Of a DNA stretch of 12,602 nt, positions 1 through 4,759 are shown in pieces. The DNA comes from Campylobacterota bacterium. Lineage in GTDB: Bacteria; Campylobacterota; Campylobacteria; Campylobacterales; Sulfurovaceae. Within the stretch, counting starts at the first letter, position 1, and each line of letters begins with the position of its first letter. The notes beneath the pieces are model-generated. The model was given only the letters and a program-made list of their open reading frames with translations, was not told the DNA's origin and made no database searches. The position numbers were made by a program, and so were the translations under genes. The stretch is taken from contig WFMX01000324.1 of assembly GCA_015488875.1 (NCBI GenBank), positions 1 to 12,602 of the forward strand. The letters run 5' to 3'.

Positions 1-262
1 ATATCGCTAGCCAAGTACCTACTGCCGTATCTATGGTGATATGATATCTCTTCTCCTCTTCTACTCTCTCTTGATACTTATTTATCTCAAATATAGATAT
101 AATGATAGCACCTAGAGTAAGTATGGAGAGTGTCTCTAGCCCCATCAGATAGATGATGCCTGTGGCGATTGCTATGGCGACTGCTATAGTAACAAATCTA
201 GGGTAGCCATCTACAGCCTCACTGCTACCGAAAAATGTCAAAAGTAATTTTTGTATATCCAT
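1..262 (-). CDS. PgpA-like membrane protein, partial (C-terminus beyond the window edge)
   Basis: The first 87 residues are visible, starting at ATG (260-262) behind a good GGAG ribosome-binding site. The N-terminus MDIQKLLLTFFGS and the later stretch HITIDTAVGTWLAI line up with the start and the DE-VG-W region of phosphatidylglycerophosphatase A, which dephosphorylates phosphatidylglycerophosphate to phosphatidylglycerol in the inner membrane. Two hydrophobic segments (about residues 24-41 and 43-58) fit a membrane protein. Key family features are missing: there is no PGT-G-type motif after the FFGS segment, and the acidic DE pair reads DT. It lies 8 bp downstream of the sat-like gene and is the last visible member of the ispDF operon. 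The same order occurs in Campylobacter, where this position holds pgpA. Homology is likely; phosphatase activity is doubtful. The rest of the protein is outside the window. Confidence 0.6.
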   Translation of the reverse strand, partial: MDIQKLLLTFFGSSEAVDGYPRFVTIAVAIAIATGIIYLMGLETLSILTLGAIIISIFEINKYQERVEEEKRYHITIDTAVGTWLAI

Positions 263-270
263 ATTTTCTC

Positions 271-1461
271 CTATGTCAATGATGTGGTTTGGTAGAGTTC
301 TGCCAATTTGATGTAGAACTGCTCTTCACTCTGTTGCTCTAGTAGACCAGAGCCTGGCATGATGGCTTGATGCATCTCTTGGAGGTTGTCAAATCTATCG
401 GGAAAGAGTGCTGTCAATATGCTAGCTGAGACCTCTTTGCGAACCAATATGGATGGTGGTATGATGCCACTCTGTATCAGTTTCATGATAGAGTTTGAGT
501 GGTAGTGGGTGTGGTGATGCTCTCCATGTGGACATGTGCGAGTACTCACTAGTGTTTTGCAAGTATCACAATAGACATACTCATCTACAGTAGTGATGGT
601 AATATCTATATCTTTGAAGCTATCAAATATGGAGTTGAGACGGTTTTTGTCATAGTATAGTCCCAAGCCTGCATGGTTTTTGCCCACTACTAGCTCATCA
701 CATCCATAATTTTTTGCCAAAAGTGCATCTAGTATCAGCTCATTATACCCTGCAAATATATATGTATTTTCAAATGGTATGACGATGACTCTGTTTCTAG
801 GTAGGTAATCATCTATAAATTTAGTGAGTGCATTATAGCGGATATCGTACCTAAGTCCCTCAGTGGTAAATGGCTTTCTCAAAAATATCACCATAAGGTC
901 AGATGTATTGAGTGCTTGGCGGATCATCCTCTCGTGAGCTCTATTGAATGGATTGGCAGCCAACATCATGGCTGATATCTTGTTGGCTCCTGTGCGGTGT
1001 ATCATACTTTTGATCCGCTTGATATTGTCATCTATGAGAGGATAGTCTACGAAATACTCCCCAGATACTGCCATGTCTCCTAGCCGTGCCATAGTGTTCT
1101 TGACACCTGGATGGCTAGGGTCGCTTGTGCCATATATATGATGCAGTCTCTCCTCAGGATCTATAGCAAAAGTCTCATCTACGATGAGCTCTCCAACCTT
1201 ACCACTTCTACTGTAGAGATCTAGTACTTCACCTCTGTTAGCTGTCAGTAGTGTCTCTCTATTTTTCTTGCCCTTGGGGGCAAGTAGAAAAGCAAATGGA
1301 TAGGGAAACCCTTTATACATCTTGGTTTTGTCTACCTCATTGGCTGTCTTCTCGTCCATCAATTTCGCTACAGGAGAGATGAGTCCTGCTTTGACCAATG
1401 CTAGAGTAGATAGAGCCTCTGCATCTATATATATAGATCTATTTTTTCTTGAAGATGCCAT
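271..1461 (-). CDS. ATP sulfurylase (Sat)-family protein with altered active-site motifs
   Basis: This 396-residue protein has the length and architecture of single-domain ATP sulfurylase: an N-terminal PUA-like part (about 1-150) and a nucleotidyltransferase catalytic part (about 160-350). The C-terminal zinc-type cluster is clear (C298, C301, C310, H312 in a C-x2-C...TCPHG context). True Sat makes adenosine 5'-phosphosulfate from ATP and sulfate, or runs in reverse. Its RNP-x-H-x-x-H signature is here AANPFNRAHE (169-177), so the arginine and the first histidine are replaced. The GRDHAG motif reads GKNHAG (260-265), and the SGT-x-x-R motif reads SNSIMK (322-327). The ATG has an AAGGA site 7 nt upstream, and the gene overlaps the regulator by 23 bp, implying translational coupling. 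No other sulfate-assimilation or APS-reductase gene is nearby. Family membership is secure; sulfurylase activity is not. The Campylobacter counterpart, as I recall, is annotated only as a possible sulfate adenylyltransferase. Confidence 0.8.
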   Translation of the reverse strand: MASSRKNRSIYIDAEALSTLALVKAGLISPVAKLMDEKTANEVDKTKMYKGFPYPFAFLLAPKGKKNRETLLTANRGEVLDLYSRSGKVGELIVDETFAIDPEERLHHIYGTSDPSHPGVKNTMARLGDMAVSGEYFVDYPLIDDNIKRIKSMIHRTGANKISAMMLAANPFNRAHERMIRQALNTSDLMVIFLRKPFTTEGLRYDIRYNALTKFIDDYLPRNRVIVIPFENTYIFAGYNELILDALLAKNYGCDELVVGKNHAGLGLYYDKNRLNSIFDSFKDIDITITTVDEYVYCDTCKTLVSTRTCPHGEHHHTHYHSNSIMKLIQSGIIPPSILVRKEVSASILTALFPDRFDNLQEMHQAIMPGSGLLEQQSEEQFYIKLAELYQTTSLT

Positions 1462-2320
1462 ATTTTTTCCTTTTTTCCCATAGACTTTTTCTGGATATAC
1501 CGAGCTTTTTGGAGAGTTCTGTATCTGGAAACTTGTACTGAAAACTATTGACTATGAATTTGACATAATCATCTATAGTCAATATCTCGTTTTGATCATA
1601 TAGCTTACTCTCTGTCCTCAGCTCTATCTGATCAAATGGTGTATCGAGATCCGAAGTGGTCGAGAGTATGAAATCGCAATCTTTTATCATCTCAAAAAGT
1701 TGCTCTCTGTCTACCTTCTTTAGGACTTGCAACTCAGATATATATAGCAGGGAATTTGGAATAGTCTTGGATATCTTCTCTCTCCAATCCTTATCTGTCA
1801 GAGGTATAAAGCTCAGTGGTCTAGCATGCAATTCTGCATATGCAAAGACCACCTTGTCTACCAATCTAGAGTAGTTTGTAAGTATTACTGTAGGGGTGCT
1901 TATCTTCTCTATAGGTATATCTATAATTATATCTCTGAGTAGATTTTGTGTATACTCCATGAAGAGTCTATTTTGTTGTTTGGTCTCTTGGTACTCTCTG
2001 TAGTGTTCTATCTTTCTCTGAAGCTCCTCTATCATAAATGGTTTGACTATATAGTCTTTGGCACCCATCTGTAGAGGTATACTTACTGTATCGTTATTGA
2101 TATAACTCACCATCAATATGATGATCTTGTCTTTAAATCTAGAGATGAGTGGAGATGGACTCTGTGCTGGCAGTGTAGTGGACAATAGATAGACATCACC
2201 CTCACTCTTCATCGCCTCCTTGATAGAGCTGTATATCTCTACCTCATATCCACTCTCTTGCAATTTGGCAGAGATACTCTGTGCCAAATATAGCTCGTTT
2301 TCTACTATAATTATCTTCAT
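1439..2320 (-). CDS. Atypical orphan response regulator, HP1021/Cj1608-like
   Basis: This 293-residue protein has an N-terminal receiver-like domain (1-115), a middle region (about 130-245) resembling an eroded NtrC-type segment (NSLLYISELQ, ILSTTSDLD) with no Walker A loop, and a C-terminal Fis-type helix-turn-helix (268-289, ELSKKLGISRKSLWEKRKKYG). In the receiver the acidic pair is E7-N8, the phospho-acceptor aspartate is replaced by serine (S47 in LLSTTLP), and the conserved lysine is kept (K93). Phosphotransfer from a histidine kinase is therefore unlikely. Domain plan, length and position next to ispDF match H. pylori HP1021 and C. jejuni Cj1608, global regulators that also bind oriC. 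HP1021 is reported to respond to redox state through cysteines; this protein has only one, C215. The start ATG directly abuts the ispDF stop codon, so the two are probably translated in a coupled way. No sensor kinase is adjacent. Confidence 0.85.
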   Translation of the reverse strand: MKIIIVENELYLAQSISAKLQESGYEVEIYSSIKEAMKSEGDVYLLSTTLPAQSPSPLISRFKDKIIILMVSYINNDTVSIPLQMGAKDYIVKPFMIEELQRKIEHYREYQETKQQNRLFMEYTQNLLRDIIIDIPIEKISTPTVILTNYSRLVDKVVFAYAELHARPLSFIPLTDKDWREKISKTIPNSLLYISELQVLKKVDREQLFEMIKDCDFILSTTSDLDTPFDQIELRTESKLYDQNEILTIDDYVKFIVNSFQYKFPDTELSKKLGISRKSLWEKRKKYGIFKKK

Positions 2321-3439
2321 CTATTTAGTCCAGTCAAAATATGTTAAATTTGCGATCGCCTCTACAGCAACCCCCTCTTTTCTACCCAGAAACCCTAGCT
2401 TTTCAGCTGTTGTCGCCTTGATGTTTATGAAATTTCTACGGATACCTATGATCTCGGCTAGATTTTGTCTCATCTCATCTTTGTATGGTAGCAAGCGTGG
2501 TGCTTCTGCTATGATGCTGATATCTACATTGCCTATCACTAGACCAAAGCTTCTCACCATTCTTACAGTATCTCTGAGTAGTTCTCTCGAATCTGCTCCT
2601 GCATAATTGCTATCATTGTCGGGATAAAACTCACCTATATCACCAAATCCAGCAGCCCCGAGTATGGCATCTATGATGGCGTGTATCGCCACATCACCAT
2701 CGCTATGAGCCTTAAAACCATAATCTACCGCTATCTTTGTGCCACAGAGCATCATCTCTTTGCCATCTTCAAATGGATGTATATCTATACCAAATCCACT
2801 AAGTGTGCGAAGTGATGGTCTCTGAATGCAGGCAAGCTTTTTTAAGTCATCTATGGTTGTGAGCTTGTGAGCATTTTCAGATCCGCCTACGAACTCTACG
2901 CTACCACCATTCGCTACTACAGCACTGCTATCATCTGTATACTCTACCCCTTTGGATAGAGCATCTTTGAGTAGCTTAGTTCTGCTCAGTTGTGGGGTCT
3001 GTATCCTCTTGATACTTGATCTATCTATAGGCTCACCACTCATATAGAGTGTATCTACCACAGGCAAGACAGGCACTATAGAGTCCGCCCTACCTCTAGC
3101 CTCTAGCACTCTATCTATCATCTCCCTATCAAGGCAACATCTAGCTATGTCACTCACTAGTACCATCTCGGTATCGACCTCTTTTAGAGCGTTGTTAAGT
3201 GACTCTTGTCTACTGCTACCACCCTCTACGAAATGATAATCGGCAAAATATCTCATGATGGATATCTCTTCGGCGGTAGAGACTACTATCACTTTGGCAA
3301 AATCATAAAGTGAGTCAAACTCATCACTCACTTGTAGCCAGAGTGGCTTGTCACCACTATAGAGCCACTGCTTCTTTGGCTCCATCTTGAAACGCGTGGC
3401 AGAGCCTGCCCCCAAAAGTATCAAGGTAATATCTATCAA
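2321..3439 (-). CDS. ispDF: Bifunctional IspD/IspF enzyme of the MEP isoprenoid pathway
   Basis: This fusion carries two enzymes. Residues 1-205 are IspD (MEP cytidylyltransferase): GAGSATRF (10-17) followed by PKKQW is the nucleotide-binding loop, and RIQTPQ (145-150) is typical. Residues 212-372 are IspF (MEcPP synthase): the metal ligands D219 and H221 in GIDIHPF and H253 in the HSDGD...H block are present, as is KATTAEKLGFLGRKEG (341-356). IspD makes CDP-methylerythritol from MEP and CTP. IspF cyclises the product of IspE, which is not in this window. The IspD-IspF fusion is standard in Campylobacterota. The start is TTG at 3437-3439 with GGAG 7 nt upstream, and no better ATG is available. 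Both halves look intact, though the IspD segment VHDAARP reads VSDIARC. It appears to be the first gene of the operon that continues through the regulator, sat-like and pgpA-like genes. Confidence 0.95.
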   Translation of the reverse strand: MIDITLILLGAGSATRFKMEPKKQWLYSGDKPLWLQVSDEFDSLYDFAKVIVVSTAEEISIMRYFADYHFVEGGSSRQESLNNALKEVDTEMVLVSDIARCCLDREMIDRVLEARGRADSIVPVLPVVDTLYMSGEPIDRSSIKRIQTPQLSRTKLLKDALSKGVEYTDDSSAVVANGGSVEFVGGSENAHKLTTIDDLKKLACIQRPSLRTLSGFGIDIHPFEDGKEMMLCGTKIAVDYGFKAHSDGDVAIHAIIDAILGAAGFGDIGEFYPDNDSNYAGADSRELLRDTVRMVRSFGLVIGNVDISIIAEAPRLLPYKDEMRQNLAEIIGIRRNFINIKATTAEKLGFLGRKEGVAVEAIANLTYFDWTK

Positions 3440-3501
3440 AAATGGACTCCTAAAGTGTATTTTTGTTTTTTTACAGTTCCTAATCTCAAAAATGTAACGA
3501 A

Positions 3502-3507
3502 AGTATA
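3502..3507 (-). promoter_or_regulatory. Candidate -10 box for the ispDF operon
   Basis: On the minus strand the hexamer TATACT lies about 62 bp upstream of the ispDF TTG start. No convincing -35 box is visible, as is common for sigma-70 promoters in Campylobacterota. A small inverted repeat, CTAAA-AGC-TTTAG (3512-3524), sits just upstream. The assignment rests on the hexamer and its position only. Confidence 0.4.
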
Positions 3508-3586
3508 CACGCTAAAGCTTTTAGTTATCTTTTTTACTCATTGTGCTAGCAGATAAAGGGAAATAAGCAACTGAAAAAAACACCCC

Positions 3587-3641
3587 TGCCGTGAATGGCA
3601 CTAAATCAAGCAAAAATCCCAATAATCAGCTGTGGAACGAG
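3587..3641. repeat. Possible remnant: small hairpin plus half copy of the CAGCTGTGGAACGAG repeat
   Basis: A short inverted repeat, TGCC-gtgaat-GGCA (3587-3600), is followed by CAGCTGTGGAACGAG (3627-3641). That 15-mer is identical to the right half of the palindrome at 4019-4056. Only one arm is present here, so this looks like half of the repeat or an end left by rearrangement. No gene is visible between 3440 and 3746 on either strand that I would support. Confidence 0.55.
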
Positions 3642-3710
3642 CAATATTAATTTAACTTTTATTTTGATTTAATCTTTTTGTTGTACAATTATAGAAAGGG
3701 TACATCGATA

Positions 3711-3736
3711 TCTGAAGAAAGTGCAATTTCTTCAGA
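3711..3736 (-). terminator. Hairpin just downstream of the 37-aa ORF, terminator-like
   Basis: TCTGAAGAAA and TTTCTTCAGA form perfect 10-bp arms around a 6-nt loop. The hairpin begins 10 nt after the stop codon of the small minus-strand gene. It is A+T-rich and is not followed by a clean T run on the minus strand, so it may be an RNA-stabilising stem and not a terminator. The same stem would form in a plus-strand transcript. Confidence 0.4.
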
Positions 3737-3746
3737 ATCAATGCGA

Positions 3747-3860
3747 TTACTTATCGTTATCGGTGTCCTTGTGCTTTTTACACTCTTTACAATCAAGCCA
3801 CATAATCGCGACTCTCACTACTCCAAGTATCAAAAACAGTACAGAAAACATCGTTTCCAT
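3747..3860 (-). CDS. Probable 37-residue small membrane protein
   Basis: The ORF runs from ATG (3858-3860) to TAA (3747-3749). The product starts METMFSVLFLILGVVRVAIM, a single hydrophobic span of about 18 residues, followed by W21, a C-x-x-C pair (C24, C27) and a very polar tail ending in DNDK. Three features support it as a real gene. AAAGGG lies about 7 nt before the ATG. An extended -10 promoter lies about 115 bp upstream. A 10-bp-arm hairpin lies 10 nt after the stop codon. The ribosome-binding region AAAGGGTAC (3864-3872) is perfectly complementary to the leader segment (3963-3971) and to a downstream segment (3695-3703). I do not recognise the protein. It could be an ordinary small inner-membrane protein or a type I toxin-like peptide. 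The plus-strand reading frame over the same bases has a TTG start and no ribosome-binding site. Confidence 0.55.
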   Translation of the reverse strand: METMFSVLFLILGVVRVAIMWLDCKECKKHKDTDNDK

Positions 3861-3972
3861 TTAGTACCCTTTCAACTGAGATAACCCTGCCTATGCTAAA
3901 AACATCGTAGCTTCAAGCCCACCCACTCAATATGAAAAGAAGAACACTACCCTATTTACCTAAAAGGGTACG
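3861..3972 (-). promoter_or_regulatory. Leader of the 37-aa gene with anti-Shine-Dalgarno segments
   Basis: The predicted transcript starts near 3970-3972, at or beside GTACCCTTTT. This segment has three possible partners in the leader: GGTA about 10 nt downstream (a TACC-cuuuua-GGTA hairpin), GGGTA at 3948-3952, and AAAGGGTAC at 3864-3872, which is the ribosome-binding site itself. The last pairing is 9 bp and perfect. The complementarity is read directly from the sequence; a regulatory role is inferred. Confidence 0.45.
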
Positions 3973-3976
3973 GTGG

Positions 3977-3985
3977 ATTATAACA
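3977..3985 (-). promoter_or_regulatory. Extended -10 promoter (TGTTATAAT) for the 37-aa gene
   Basis: On the minus strand TGTTATAAT is a perfect extended -10 element, preceded by a T run (CTTTTTG). This is typical of Campylobacterota housekeeping promoters that lack a -35 box. Transcription would begin near 3970 and read into the leader and the 37-aa ORF. Confidence 0.6.
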
Positions 3986-4018
3986 AAAAGTGAGCGTTTC
4001 TCTGCTAAAATACCACTT

Positions 4019-4056
4019 TTTACTCGTTCCACAGCTTCAGCTGTGGAACGAGTAAA
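4019..4056. repeat. Perfect 18-bp-arm palindrome (REP-like)
   Basis: TTTACTCGTTCCACAGCT (4019-4036) and its exact reverse complement (4039-4056) are separated by only TC. The right half shares CAGCTGTGGAACGAG with the half copy at 3627-3641. Neither strand has a T run after the stem, so this is not a standard terminator. Short palindromes of this sort are often dispersed genomic repeats moved by a transposase acting in trans; that origin is inferred here. Confidence 0.75.
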
Positions 4057-4071
4057 CGCCGTCTATAGGGC

Positions 4072-4077
4072 ATTATA
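4072..4077 (-). promoter_or_regulatory. Isolated TATAAT hexamer between purE and the palindrome
   Basis: A consensus TATAAT on the minus strand lies downstream of purE and about 90 bp upstream of the 37-aa gene's own promoter. It is embedded in a small inverted repeat, CTATA-atgccc-TATAG. It could add a second start for the small gene or be chance. The rest of 4057-4122 shows nothing I can assign. Confidence 0.2.
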
Positions 4078-4122
4078 GCGATTTTGAGGGGGAGGGAAGA
4101 ATCGTTTTAGATGACTCTTTGT

Positions 4123-4617
4123 CTATAGTATCACTTCTATCTCGCTAGAGTCTAACTCTACTTTTTTGGCTTTGCTTATCCTGTCTTCTTGGAGTTTGAT
4201 GCGAAGTTCATCGTCATCTAGTGCCATGATCTGTATCGCTAGGTATGCTGAGTTGATCGCTCCTGCCATGCCTATGGCTACTGTGGCTACTGGCATGCCT
4301 GCTGGCATCATCACTGTGCTTAGTAGGGCATCTTCGCCTCTCAGCTCTCCGCTAGCCATAGGTACACCGATCACAGGCTTGGTGGTAATGCCAGCCAATG
4401 CACCTGCTAAGTGTGCTGCCATACCTGCTGCAGCTATAAAAACTCTAGCACCTTTCTCCTCCGCCTCGGCTATATATCTCTTGGTTCGTTCAGGGCTTCT
4501 GTGTGCTGATGATATGATGATCTCATATGGTACTCCAAATTTCTCCAATGTCGTAGCACACTCCTGCATGACACTATAGTCGCTCTTGCTTCCGATTATT
4601 ATCGATACAAATTTCAT
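4123..4617 (-). CDS. purE: N5-carboxyaminoimidazole ribonucleotide mutase (PurE, class I)
   Basis: PurE converts N5-CAIR to CAIR in de novo purine synthesis in the cytoplasm. At 164 residues the protein is the normal bacterial class I length. Diagnostic motifs are GSKSD (9-13), SAHRSP (37-42) with H39, AGMAAHLAG (64-72) with H69, PVIGVPMASG (81-90) and MPVATVAIG (108-116). The start ATG has AAGGAA a few bases upstream. The gene stands between the Bat cluster and the repeat region and appears to be transcribed from its own promoter. Its usual partner purK is not in the window. Nothing looks damaged. Confidence 0.96.
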   Translation of the reverse strand: MKFVSIIIGSKSDYSVMQECATTLEKFGVPYEIIISSAHRSPERTKRYIAEAEEKGARVFIAAAGMAAHLAGALAGITTKPVIGVPMASGELRGEDALLSTVMMPAGMPVATVAIGMAGAINSAYLAIQIMALDDDELRIKLQEDRISKAKKVELDSSEIEVIL

Positions 4618-4672
4618 CTATTTCCTTATTATTGGTGTAGTTTTTGTGATTTGATGTTGCAATTATTTTGTT

Positions 4673-4690
4673 ATTATACAATAATTATTG
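4673..4690 (-). promoter_or_regulatory. purE promoter -10 box with adjoining palindrome
   Basis: On the minus strand TATAAT (4673-4678) lies about 56 bp upstream of the purE ATG. The perfect 12-bp palindrome CAATAATTATTG (4679-4690) directly precedes it, in the spacer region of the promoter, where a repressor could block RNA polymerase. A TTGACA farther upstream is 29 bp away, too far to serve as a -35 box. The promoter is likely; an operator role for the palindrome is speculative. Confidence 0.5.
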
Positions 4691-4719
4691 GGAGTGATGC
4701 TTTCTTATGTCAATATTTG

Positions 4720-4738
4720 TCGGGTTCAAAGAACCCGA
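4720..4738 (-). terminator. Hairpin at the end of the Bat cluster
   Basis: TCGGGTTC (4720-4727) and GAACCCGA (4731-4738) form 8-bp G+C-rich arms around AAA, 21 bp beyond the batD stop codon. On the minus strand it is followed by CAAATATTG, a weak T tract. It is probably the Bat operon terminator or a 3'-end-protecting stem. Confidence 0.5.
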
Positions 4739-4759
4739 ACAACTTCAAACTTCACACCA

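Noticed and set aside
271..1461. Sulfur-oxidation or sulfate-reduction operon
   Set aside because: Only one Sat-like gene with altered motifs is present; no APS reductase, APS kinase, cysD/N or sulfite genes are in the window.
3678..3884. 68-aa plus-strand ORF over the small-gene locus
   Set aside because: It starts with TTG, has no ribosome-binding site and lies antisense to the 37-aa frame, which has a better start, promoter and downstream hairpin.
4019..4056. Rho-independent terminator for purE
   Set aside because: The stem is strong but lies about 65 bp past the purE stop, its loop is very small, and no T run follows on either strand.
4166..4579. 137-aa plus-strand ORF antisense to purE
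   Set aside because: A mirror of the conserved, Ala-rich purE coding sequence; no ribosome-binding site or domain.
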